This document shows positions 1 through 7,624 of a stretch of 64,000 nt of DNA, in pieces. How positions within the stretch are numbered: position 1 is the first letter of the stretch; each line of letters begins with the position of its first letter. This DNA is from Jiangella muralis (GTDB lineage Bacteria; Actinomycetota; Actinomycetes; Jiangellales; Jiangellaceae). The DNA lies in assembly GCF_001270745.1 (NCBI RefSeq), contig NZ_KQ434751.1, positions 255,507 to 319,506 of the forward strand, given 5' to 3'. A program made the position numbers and the translations under genes. The notes below the pieces were generated by a model. The model was not told where the DNA came from. It did no database searches and saw only the letters and a program-made list of their open reading frames with translations.

Positions 1-663
1 GCCCAGCCAGCCGGGCGTGACCAGCCCGGCCTCGTAGGCGAGCACGACCAGCTGGGCGCGGTCGCGGCTGTCGAGTTTGGTGAGGATGCGGCTGACGTGC
101 GTCTTCGCGGTGGCCGGGCTGAGCACCAGGCGGTCGGCGATCTCGTCGTTGGAGAGCCCGGCCGCGACCAGTTCGAGCACCTCGCGCTCCCGCTCGGTCA
201 GCGCGTTCAGCCGGCTGTTCGGCATCGGTTTGGCGGCCCGGCCGGCGATCTCGGAGATCAGCCGCCGGGTGACGGATGGCGCGATCAGGGCGTCGCCGCG
301 GGCCACCACGCGGACGGCATGGATCAGCTCCATCGGCTCGGTGTCCTTGACGAGGAAGCCGCTGGCCCCGGCCCGCAGTGCGCCGTACACGTAGTCGTCG
401 AGGTCGAACGTGGTGAGGATGACGACGCGCACGCCGGCCAGCGCCGGGTCGGCGACGATCTGGCGGGTCGCCTCCAGGCCGTCCAGTTCGGGCATCCGCA
501 CGTCCATCAGCACGACGTCCGGGCGCAGCTCGCGCACCAGCGTCAGCGCTTCGGCGCCGTCGGCGGCCTCGCCGAGGACGTCGAGGTCGGGCTCGCCGTC
601 GAGGATGGACCGGAACCCGGCCCGGACCAGCCGCTGGTCGTCGGCCAGCAGCACGGTCGTCAT
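1..663 (-). CDS. NarL/LuxR-family response regulator (3' end cut by window edge)
   Basis: Reads as 221 open codons from ATG at 663 to the window edge, so only the last few residues should be missing for a family of about 220 aa. The receiver domain starts [16 protein letters not shown] (acidic pair in ADDQ), has the phospho-acceptor in [11 protein letters not shown], and ends around residue 120. The C-terminal LuxR-type helix-turn-helix includes [22 protein letters not shown] and [10 protein letters not shown]. The start codon overlaps the stop of the histidine kinase gene upstream on the same strand (ATGA), so the two are translationally coupled and form a two-component pair. Target genes cannot be read from the sequence. 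Confidence 0.93.
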   Translation of the reverse strand, partial: MTTVLLADDQRLVRAGFRSILDGEPDLDVLGEAADGAEALTLVRELRPDVVLMDVRMPELDGLEATRQIVADPALAGVRVVILTTFDLDDYVYGALRAGASGFLVKDTEPMELIHAVRVVARGDALIAPSVTRRLISEIAGRAAKPMPNSRLNALTEREREVLELVAAGLSNDEIADRLVLSPATAKTHVSRILTKLDSRDRAQLVVLAYEAGLVTPGWLG

Positions 664-1778
664 GCCGGCCCACCGTACGGCAGCCGCGCGGTGACCCGGA
701 AGCCGCCCTCGGGCCGGTCGGCCGCGTCGAGGGTGCCGCCCAGCGCCTCGGCCCGCGACCGCATGCCGTCGATGCCGCTGCCGTCGCCGGCCCGGGCACC
801 GGCGCCGCGCCCGTCGTCGCTCACGTCCACCGTCACATCCTGGCGCCCGTAGCCGATGCGGACCGCCACCCGCCCCGCACCGGCGTGCCGGGTCGCGTTG
901 GTGAGCGCCTCCTGGACGATCCGGTACGCCGCGAGGTCGACGGCCGGCGTCAGCCCGACCGGTTCGCCGTCGGTGCTGACGTCGACGGCCAGCCCGGCGG
1001 ATCGGCTGCGCTCGGCCAGCTCCGGCAGCCGGCGCAGGCCGGGCGTGGGCGCCGTCGGTGCCTGCTCGTCGACCTGGCGCAGCACGCCGAGGGTGCCGCG
1101 CAGCTCGCGCAGCGCCTCGCGACTGGTCTCCTTGATCGCGGCCAGCGCCGCGGCGGCCGGGCCGTCGTCGCCGTCGCGGGACAGGGCGTGCAGCGCGGCG
1201 CCGGCCTGGACGTTGATCAGCGAGATGTTGTGCCCGAGGACGTCGTGCAGCTCGCGGGCGATGCGCAGCCGCTCCTCCGTCGCCCGGCGGCGCAGCGCCT
1301 CCTCCCGCTCGCGCCGGGTGCTGTGCAGGAGCGCCCCGATGGCGACAGCCGCGACCAACCAGCTGACCAGCAGGAACATCCCGGCGTCGCCGAGCGGGGA
1401 CTCGTCGGTGCCGTACTCGCCGAACGCCGAGCCGGCGATGGCCAGCCCGCCGATAGCCGCCGCCGCGACCGTCCGGCCCGCCGACGCCAGCGAGTAGAGG
1501 GCGATGATCAGCGTGATCAGCAGCGCGCCGTCGGGGTTGACGGCCGGGTAGTAGATCATCGACGCGACCAGCGTGACGACCGCGACCCCGACCGGGAACC
1601 GGCTCCGGAACACCAGCGCGCCACAGCCGGCCACCATCAGCAGCCAGCCCAGCGCCGGCACCGGCCGCAACCCGTCGGCGCCGGTCACGGTCGTGAGCAC
1701 CACGAACACGCCGACGGCGGCCGCCAGCAGGACGTCGGCGCGGGCGCCGTGCCGCCACGATTCCCGGGAGCCGTTCAT
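660..1778 (-). CDS. two-component sensor histidine kinase (HisKA_3 type)
   Basis: 372 aa. About four to six hydrophobic segments occupy residues 15-150 with little extracellular sequence, so the signal is probably sensed in or at the membrane. The HisKA_3 dimerisation region has the phospho-accepting His178 in [14 protein letters not shown]. The HATPase domain shows the N box ([11 protein letters not shown]) and G box ([23 protein letters not shown]). It overlaps the response regulator by ATGA. A TAAGCT box (1785-1790) lies 6 nt before the ATG, with no ribosome binding site, suggesting a leaderless mRNA. Such pairs in actinomycetes often control an adjacent ABC exporter, but none is in view here. 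Confidence 0.93.
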   Translation of the reverse strand: MNGSRESWRHGARADVLLAAAVGVFVVLTTVTGADGLRPVPALGWLLMVAGCGALVFRSRFPVGVAVVTLVASMIYYPAVNPDGALLITLIIALYSLASAGRTVAAAAIGGLAIAGSAFGEYGTDESPLGDAGMFLLVSWLVAAVAIGALLHSTRREREEALRRRATEERLRIARELHDVLGHNISLINVQAGAALHALSRDGDDGPAAAALAAIKETSREALRELRGTLGVLRQVDEQAPTAPTPGLRRLPELAERSRSAGLAVDVSTDGEPVGLTPAVDLAAYRIVQEALTNATRHAGAGRVAVRIGYGRQDVTVDVSDDGRGAGARAGDGSGIDGMRSRAEALGGTLDAADRPEGGFRVTARLPYGGPA

Positions 1779-1838
1779 GCCCGCAGCTTAGATAGGGTCG
1801 GGGCTGTTCCGGCCACGTCACCCGAGGAGTCGCCACCC

Positions 1839-3248
1839 ATGAGCACCGGCACCGGCCGTCGCTTCCCCGACGGCTTCCTCTGGGGGTCGGCGACGGCCTC
1901 GTACCAGATCGAGGGCGCGGTCAAGGAGGGCGGCCGCGGGCCGTCCAGCTGGGACACGTTCTCGCACACGCCCGGCAAGACGCTGAACGGCGACACCGGC
2001 GACATCGCCGTCGACCACTATCACCGCTGGCAGGAGGACCTCGGGCACATCGCCGACCTGGGCCTGCGCGCGTACCGGTTCTCGACGGCGTGGCCGCGGG
2101 TGCAGCCCGGCGGGCGCGGCCCGGCCAACCGCGAAGGCCTCGACTTCTACTCCCGCCTCGTCGACGGACTGCTGGAGCGCGGCGTCAAGCCGGTGCTGAC
2201 GCTGTACCACTGGGACCTCCCGCAGGACCTCGAGGACGCCGGCGGCTGGACCGCCCGCGACACCGCCTACCGGTTCGCCGACTACGCCGAGCTCATGGCC
2301 CGCGAGCTGGGCGACCGCGTCGACCTGTGGACGACGTTGAACGAGCCGTGGTGCAGCGCCTACCTCGGCTACGGGTCCGGCGTGCACGCCCCCGGCCGGG
2401 CCGACGGCGCCGCCGCGCTGGCCGCCGTCCACCACCTCAACCTCGCGCACGGCCTGGGTCTCCAGGCGGTCCGCTCGGTGCTGCCGTCGGCGCGTGCCTC
2501 GGTGACGCTGAACCTGCACGTCATCCGCCCGGCCGACCCGTCGTCCGACGACGACCGCGACGCCGCCCGCCGGGTCGACGCGCTGGCCAACCGCGCGTTC
2601 ACCGGCCCCATGCTGTCCGGCACCTACCCCGATGACCTGCTGGCCGACACCGCGCACGTCACCGACTGGGCGTTCGTGCGGGCCGGCGACGCCGAGATCG
2701 CGCACCAGCCGCTCGACGTCCTCGGCGTCAACTACTACTCGACCGGCCTGGTCCGCCGCTGGGACGGCGTCGGCCCGCGCTCCGAGGACGACGGCCACGG
2801 CGACGCCGCCGGCACGCCCTGGGTGGGCGCCGACGACGTCGAGTTCGTCCGCCCCGACGGCCCGTACACCGCCATGGGCTGGAACATCGACCCCGGCGGC
2901 CTCACCGACCTGCTGCTGCGGATGCACCGCGAGCACCCCGGCCTGCCGATGATGATCACCGAGAACGGCGCCGCGTTCGCCGACACCGTCTCCCCCGGCG
3001 GCGCCGTCCACGACCCCCTGCGCGTCGACTACCTCGCCCGCCACCTCGAGGCCACCGGCCAGGCCATCGACCAGGGCGCCGACGTGCGCGGCTACTTCGC
3101 GTGGTCGCTGCTGGACAACTTCGAGTGGTCCTTCGGCTACGACCGCCGGTTCGGCCTCATCCGCGTCGACTACGAGACGCTGGAGCGCACCTGGAAGGAC
3201 TCCGCGCACTGGTACCGCGACGTCGTCGCCCGCAACGGCCTGGACTAG
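1839..3248 (+). CDS. GH1 family beta-glucosidase
   Basis: 469 aa, the usual length for a cytoplasmic glycoside hydrolase family 1 enzyme, hydrolysing aryl- or oligo-beta-glucosides (retaining mechanism). N-terminal [19 protein letters not shown] is the GH1 signature. The acid/base is Glu169 in TLNEPW and the nucleophile is Glu375 in MITENGAAF; the C-terminal [17 protein letters not shown] substrate-binding motif is present. No signal peptide. The ATG at 1839 follows GAGGAG at about 10 nt; the frame is open further upstream but that sequence is not GH1-like. No sugar transporter is adjacent. Its stop overlaps by 4 nt that of the convergent lipoprotein gene. Confidence 0.95.
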   Translation: MSTGTGRRFPDGFLWGSATASYQIEGAVKEGGRGPSSWDTFSHTPGKTLNGDTGDIAVDHYHRWQEDLGHIADLGLRAYRFSTAWPRVQPGGRGPANREGLDFYSRLVDGLLERGVKPVLTLYHWDLPQDLEDAGGWTARDTAYRFADYAELMARELGDRVDLWTTLNEPWCSAYLGYGSGVHAPGRADGAAALAAVHHLNLAHGLGLQAVRSVLPSARASVTLNLHVIRPADPSSDDDRDAARRVDALANRAFTGPMLSGTYPDDLLADTAHVTDWAFVRAGDAEIAHQPLDVLGVNYYSTGLVRRWDGVGPRSEDDGHGDAAGTPWVGADDVEFVRPDGPYTAMGWNIDPGGLTDLLLRMHREHPGLPMMITENGAAFADTVSPGGAVHDPLRVDYLARHLEATGQAIDQGADVRGYFAWSLLDNFEWSFGYDRRFGLIRVDYETLERTWKDSAHWYRDVVARNGLD

Positions 3249-3847
3249 TAGCCGAGGCCGACGATCAGCTCCTCGGCGAGCGGGCGCAGCTGGTCGAGCG
3301 TGGCCCGCCCGGTGGTGTTCACGCTCAACAGCAGCCGCTCGTCGCCGGCGCGGAGCACCACGTCGAGGTTCCCGGTGGCGACGTCGGCCGTGGCGAGCAT
3401 CGGGTTGGCGCCGAACCCGGCGATGACGCCGAGGCCGGGGACCTCCTCGTAGTCGCCGACGGTCTCGGCCACGATGTCGGTGAAGGCCCGGTCCAGGACG
3501 TCGGCGTCGGTGTCGTCCTCGTCCCACTCGGTGGCCAGGCGGGTGTTGAGCGCGGGCAGGCCGGAGCTGTAGTCGCACTCGCGCGACAGGAAGTACGGCG
3601 TGCGCATGACCGGCGCCCGCCCCCGCTCGGTGCCCTCGCTGCCCTCGACGACGACGCCGAGCGCCTGCTCGATCGAGTCGGCGGACAGCAGGGCGCAGAA
3701 GTCGTCGGCGGTGAGGTCTTCGAGGACGGACGCGGCTTCCTCGTCGCCGGCGGTGCTGGCGTCGGAGCTGGGATCGGGGTCGGACGAACAGGCGGCAGAC
3801 GCCAGCGTGACGACGGCGAGCAGGGTGGCCGAGACGGCAGACCTCAT
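3245..3847 (-). CDS. DUF3558-like lipoprotein
   Basis: 200 aa. The N terminus is a lipoprotein signal, with LASAAC at residues about 14-19 giving the lipidated Cys, then an acidic Ser/Asp-rich linker. The body ([19 protein letters not shown], then a second Cys in SRECDYSS) matches the pattern of the actinobacterial DUF3558 surface lipoproteins, with a probable disulfide between the two Cys. The start at 3847 was chosen because it begins the signal peptide and has GAGGGAA upstream; the frame is open further 5'. Function unknown; lies between a glucosidase and an S33 peptidase with no evident operon link. Confidence 0.75.
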   Translation of the reverse strand: MRSAVSATLLAVVTLASAACSSDPDPSSDASTAGDEEAASVLEDLTADDFCALLSADSIEQALGVVVEGSEGTERGRAPVMRTPYFLSRECDYSSGLPALNTRLATEWDEDDTDADVLDRAFTDIVAETVGDYEEVPGLGVIAGFGANPMLATADVATGNLDVVLRAGDERLLLSVNTTGRATLDQLRPLAEELIVGLGY

Positions 3848-3915
3848 CGGTGCAACGTTCCCTCGTGATCGGTGTGCGCCCGGAGGTAGCACCCTATCTG
3901 CCGGGCCCGGCCGGA

Positions 3916-5778
3916 TCAGCTCGGCAGCAGCACGATCACGACGAACCAGGCGGCGAACGCGAGCCAGAGCAGCCCGGCGGCCGCCAGCAGCACCCGGCCG
4001 CGGGCCGAGGCCCGGCGCAGGCCGAACGCGACGCCCGCCGGGCCGGCGAGCAGCAGCAGGCCCAGCCACGGGAGCGCGGGCGGCACCCCCACCATCAACT
4101 GGGTGGGCAGCGTGCTCGCGGCCGACCAGAGCAGCCCGCCCGTGGCCAGCAGGAACACCGTCCCGGCCAGCGGCGCGACGCCGACCAGCAGCGCACCACG
4201 CCCGCGGCCGCGGCCGGCGACGACCGGGGCCAGCCAGGCGGCCAGCCAGGTCAGGCAGAGCAGCGCGAACGCCGCCGGGAGCGCCAGGGCGAACCAGTCG
4301 CCGTCGCCGGCGGCCAGCCCGGCCTGCGCGACGCGCGTCGTCGGGTGCAGGTCACCGGCGCCGACGACGGCGTACGCGGGCGTCGAGCGGTCGCACAGCT
4401 CCGTGACGTCGCTGCCGGGGTCGGCCAGCCAGACGACGATGGTCTCGCGGCCGCACGCGCTGTTCAGCAGTACGGCGTGCCCGACGCCGGGGAACTCGAG
4501 GAACTGCCGGTCCGCCAGCCCGGCCGACCCCTCGTCGGCGGCGGGCGCGGGCGTCACCGGGTCCTCGCCGCCGGTCAGCACCAGCGCCGGCTGGGTGAAC
4601 GCCACCGGCGCGGGCGGCAGCGGCGGCGACGCCAGCCCCAGCTCGGCGCAGACCACCTCGTCGGCGACCAGCCACTCGATCAGCGGCGACGCCCGTCCCG
4701 CGCCCGCGCGGCGGTACGCGACCTCGTCCTGGCACTGCATCGTCCAGTACTGCCCGAGCGTGTGGCCGGTCAGCTCCTCGATGCCGACGTCGACCAGCGT
4801 GCTCAGCGCGCCGGTGTGGCCGTCGGCGAGGCGGTCCAGCAGGTACGGGACCACCGGCAGCAGCTCGACGTCGTACAGGGCGGCGTGTACGAACGTGACG
4901 AGGTCGTCGCCGGTCAGCCGGAACGTCCGCGGCTGCCCGGTGACCGGGTTGTGCCCCTCCACCTCGACCGGGTCGGCGTCCAGCCGGTCGGCCGCGGCGA
5001 GCAGGTCGGCGTACGGGTCCGGGAAGTCGCCGCCGGAGCGCTCGCCGAGCCGGTCCAGGGACAACTCCAGGCCCTCGTACGCGGTGGCGGCGAAGTCGCG
5101 GTCGGGCGCGCTGAACGAGTCGAGCACAACCGCGTCGACGCCGCCCGGGTCGACGCGGGCCAGCTCGGCCATCACCTGCGTCGACCACGACAATCCGTAG
5201 GCGACCCAGCTGTCGTAGCCGAGCGCCAGCCGCAGGTCGTGCAGGTCCTGGGCGGTCTCGGCGACGGTGTAGCCGCGCGGGTCGCCGCCATCGGCCTCGA
5301 AGTCGTCCAGGCAGTCGCGCATCGCGATCGCGGCCGGCTCGAACTCGACATAGGGGTCGTCGGTGCTGGTGAACGCGTCGGCCATGGCGGCGGCCGCGCC
5401 CGGGCAGTGCAGCGACGGCGTGGCGCGGGCGCCGCCGCGCTGCTCCAGCACGACGACGTCGCGGGTCTCGCGCAGCCCCAGCCCGTGGGAGAAGTACCCG
5501 GCCAGCTGCACCGACCCGGATCCGGGCCCGCCGTTCATGAACACCAGCGGCGGCTCGGTGGGATGCTCGGAGCGGACCCGCACGTACGGCAGCTCGATGG
5601 TCCGGCCACCCGGTTCGGCCCGGTACTCCGGGACGGTCAGCACGCCGCACTCGCCGCCGTCGGGCACCGCGACGACGCAGTCCGCCGGGCCCACCTGCGC
5701 CGCGGCGGCCGGCGCGCCGACGGCGAGCAGCGCGGCCGCCGCCAGCACCGTCACCGTCCGCCGCAGCACGCGCGCCAA
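3916..5778 (-). CDS. exported S33-type alpha/beta hydrolase (tripeptidyl aminopeptidase-like) with C-terminal membrane segments
   Basis: 620 aa. Signal peptide (residues 1-27, ending APAAAAQ), then an alpha/beta-hydrolase fold: oxyanion-loop MNGGPGSGSV (81-90), nucleophile Ser197 in AYGLSWSTQ, acidic residue in LTGGEDPVTP and His in GVGHAVLLNSA. This is the arrangement of tripeptidyl aminopeptidase/proline iminopeptidase-like enzymes, which release N-terminal peptides or amino acids. Unusually the last 170 residues contain about four hydrophobic helices, so the enzyme should be tethered with its catalytic part outside. TTG start (5778), or GTG at 5769; it lies 1 bp after the stop of the ArsR-type regulator and is probably cotranscribed with it. 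Confidence 0.85.
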   Translation of the reverse strand: MARVLRRTVTVLAAAALLAVGAPAAAAQVGPADCVVAVPDGGECGVLTVPEYRAEPGGRTIELPYVRVRSEHPTEPPLVFMNGGPGSGSVQLAGYFSHGLGLRETRDVVVLEQRGGARATPSLHCPGAAAAMADAFTSTDDPYVEFEPAAIAMRDCLDDFEADGGDPRGYTVAETAQDLHDLRLALGYDSWVAYGLSWSTQVMAELARVDPGGVDAVVLDSFSAPDRDFAATAYEGLELSLDRLGERSGGDFPDPYADLLAAADRLDADPVEVEGHNPVTGQPRTFRLTGDDLVTFVHAALYDVELLPVVPYLLDRLADGHTGALSTLVDVGIEELTGHTLGQYWTMQCQDEVAYRRAGAGRASPLIEWLVADEVVCAELGLASPPLPPAPVAFTQPALVLTGGEDPVTPAPAADEGSAGLADRQFLEFPGVGHAVLLNSACGRETIVVWLADPGSDVTELCDRSTPAYAVVGAGDLHPTTRVAQAGLAAGDGDWFALALPAAFALLCLTWLAAWLAPVVAGRGRGRGALLVGVAPLAGTVFLLATGGLLWSAASTLPTQLMVGVPPALPWLGLLLLAGPAGVAFGLRRASARGRVLLAAAGLLWLAFAAWFVVIVLLPS

Positions 5779-5779
5779 A

Positions 5780-6811
5780 CTACCCCAGCAACGCCGCCGC
5801 GAGCTCGGTGCGCGCGTAGACGACGCGCCGCCCGGTGCGACGGCGCGCGACCAGGCCGGTGCGGTGCAGGATGCCCAGGTGGTATGACACCGTCGGGGCC
5901 GACAGTGCCTCGCGGCGGCCCAGCTCGGCGGTGGTCCGCGGGACGTCCAGCGCGGCCAGCAGCGTCGCCCGGGTGTGCCCGATCAGCTCGCCGAGGTCGC
6001 CCGGCGACGTGGCCGGCGCCGGCCACAGCGCGTGCAGGCCGCGGGCCGGGTACAGGATCGACGGCGCCGTCGGGCGCTCGGCGTTGAGCAGCACGCCGTC
6101 GCTGAGCCCGGTGCTCGGGACCAGCAGCAGGCCGTCGTGCGGCCAGTCGACCACCAGCTCGAACGGCTTGCGCACGACGATCGCGCCGTCGTCCCAGCGC
6201 ACCGACGGGTGGAAGTCGTCGAGCAGGGTCAGCGCGCCGTGCTGGGCCATCCGGTCGCCGCGGTACGCGACGTCGGCGGTGAGCACGTCCAGCACCCGCG
6301 GCCAGTCCGGCGCCAGCACCCGCTCGAAGTACGTGCGCATGGCGCCGGCCAGCCGGGCCGTGAACGCCGCCGCTCCCCCGGCCAGCGCCTCGGCGACGAC
6401 GGCCGGCATCGGCTGGCGCAGCTCCTCCAGCCGGGCCGGCCCGCCGACGCTGGCGGCCACCTCCGCCGGGACGGCGCGGCCGCGGAAGGCGATGTCCAGC
6501 TGGTACTCGGTCAGCTCCGGCGGCGTCGCCGCGATGGCCGCCGCCTCGTCGTCGATGCTCGCCACCGCGGCGTCCGGCGGCGGCGTGAGCAGGTCGAGGA
6601 CGTAGACGGTGCTGCCGGTCAGCGCGGCGAGCAGGCTCAGCGGCGCGGCCGGGACGGCGTCGAGGGCGCGGGCCCGCCAGCGCAGGAGGTGTGGCGAGCC
6701 GGGCGACGGACGGTGCAGCGCGCGCAGGCTGCCGACCACCTCGGCGCACGGCGAGATGCCGAACCGGGACCGGCCCAGCGCCTCGGCCGTCATCGGGATC
6801 CGGACCGCCAC
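5780..6811 (-). CDS. ArsR-type winged-helix regulator with long N-terminal domain (DUF5937-like)
   Basis: 343 aa starting GTG. The winged helix is C-terminal (about residues 265-343): RTTAELGRREALSAPTVSYHLGILH is the helix-turn-helix and RRTGRRVVYART the wing. The first 250 residues (ALGRSRFGISPCAEVVGSL…) match the N-terminal domain common in actinobacterial ArsR-like regulators, with no metal-binding Cys cluster. A perfect inverted repeat directly abuts the start (6813-6830) and brackets a TAGGTT -10 box 6 nt from the GTG, so the mRNA is probably leaderless and autoregulated. The S33 peptidase follows after 1 bp; the divergent Tat-protein gene may share the operator. Confidence 0.88.
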   Translation of the reverse strand: MAVRIPMTAEALGRSRFGISPCAEVVGSLRALHRPSPGSPHLLRWRARALDAVPAAPLSLLAALTGSTVYVLDLLTPPPDAAVASIDDEAAAIAATPPELTEYQLDIAFRGRAVPAEVAASVGGPARLEELRQPMPAVVAEALAGGAAAFTARLAGAMRTYFERVLAPDWPRVLDVLTADVAYRGDRMAQHGALTLLDDFHPSVRWDDGAIVVRKPFELVVDWPHDGLLLVPSTGLSDGVLLNAERPTAPSILYPARGLHALWPAPATSPGDLGELIGHTRATLLAALDVPRTTAELGRREALSAPTVSYHLGILHRTGLVARRRTGRRVVYARTELAAALLG

Positions 6812-6812
6812 G

Positions 6813-6830
6813 ATTCGAACCTACTCGAAT
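6813..6830. promoter_or_regulatory. operator: ATTCGA-N6-TCGAAT, overlapping a leaderless promoter
   Basis: Perfect 6-bp inverted repeat with a 6-bp spacer. On the minus strand the spacer and right arm contain TAGGTT, a -10 box placed 6 nt before the GTG of the ArsR-type gene. A protein bound here would block that promoter. ArsR-family operators are usually short, AT-containing dyads of this kind. Confidence 0.7.
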
Positions 6831-6869
6831 TCATGGCGGCGCCACAGGCCGCCCGGGTCGGCTGGGCCC

Positions 6870-7535
6870 ATGACGCGACCCCAGTTGTCCCGCCGCCGCG
6901 CTCTCCAGGCCGGCGCCGCCACCGCCGCCGGGCTGGCCGCCGGCCTCGCCCTCCCCTCGATCGCCGATGCCGCCGACGACCCCGGCACCGACCCAGCCCG
7001 CCGCAAGGTCGTCCTCGTCGGCGCCAACCCCGGCATCCAGCTGTTCGACGGCGACACCGTCACCGCCTACGCCTCGGTGTGGACGGTGGACTGGTCCACG
7101 CACGGCGCCGGCGCGGCGATCGTGCTCTGGCACGACGGCCGGGTGCGGGTGCTCACCGACCATCCGGCGCTCGGCTCCTGGCTGGAGCGCACGTTCACCC
7201 GGTTCTTCCCCGAGGCCGACGGGCTGCCGTGGCCGGAGCCGCGGATCGAGCGGCGCGCCGTGCACGTCGCCAACGACCTCGCCCGCGGCACCCACGCGCG
7301 GGCCGGCGACGTCACCGTCCGCATCTCCGAGGTCCTGGACCGGCGGGCGTTCGCGACCGACGATTTCGACCTCGGCGGCCGGGTGCACAGCCTCAGCCTG
7401 GTGACCGGTCCGAGCGCCGCGGGGGCCATCGAGGTGCGCGGCCGGAGCCTTCCCGGCGAGGTGGTCCGGTCCGGCCCCCCGGAGCGCCCATCGTCCAGTG
7501 CGTTCGTCGCCGTCGCGGAGGTCTGGAGGCTCTGA
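6870..7535 (+). CDS. Tat-exported protein of unknown function
   Basis: 221 aa. The N terminus has a twin-arginine signal (LSRRRALQAGAATAAG), a hydrophobic stretch and an Ala-rich cleavage region (PSIADAADD), so the mature protein is probably folded before export. The mature part (KVVLVGANPGIQLFDGDTV onward) matches nothing I recognise; it has no Cys and no clear catalytic motif. The ATG at 6870 is chosen because it places the RR motif near the N terminus; no good ribosome binding site is visible. It diverges from the ArsR-type regulator across the 6813-6830 operator and may be regulated by it. Confidence 0.75.
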   Translation: MTRPQLSRRRALQAGAATAAGLAAGLALPSIADAADDPGTDPARRKVVLVGANPGIQLFDGDTVTAYASVWTVDWSTHGAGAAIVLWHDGRVRVLTDHPALGSWLERTFTRFFPEADGLPWPEPRIERRAVHVANDLARGTHARAGDVTVRISEVLDRRAFATDDFDLGGRVHSLSLVTGPSAAGAIEVRGRSLPGEVVRSGPPERPSSSAFVAVAEVWRL

Positions 7536-7575
7536 GCACAATCACTTGCCCGGCAGGGTCCGACACCCCAAGATC

Positions 7576-7603
7576 ACCCGGTACGCTTTCACCGCTACCG
7601 GGT
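7576..7603 (+). promoter_or_regulatory. promoter with embedded dyad ACCCGGTA-N12-TACCGGGT
   Basis: Perfect 8-bp inverted repeat. A TACGCT -10 box (7582-7587) overlaps the left arm, and TCCGAC at 7559-7564 is a plausible -35 with a 17-bp spacer. The dyad therefore flanks the likely transcription start of the XRE–NB-ARC regulator gene, as expected for an autoregulatory operator. The ribosome binding site GGAGG (7610-7614) lies just downstream. Confidence 0.6.
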
Positions 7604-7624
7604 CATCTCGGAGGTAAACAAGGC

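Noticed and set aside
3916..6749. Several long open frames antisense or out of frame to the peptidase and ArsR genes (for example 4352-5650 minus and 3850-6087 plus)
   Set aside because: High GC content makes stop codons rare in non-coding frames; the translations are Arg/Ala/Pro-rich without conserved motifs, while the other frames encode clear protein families.
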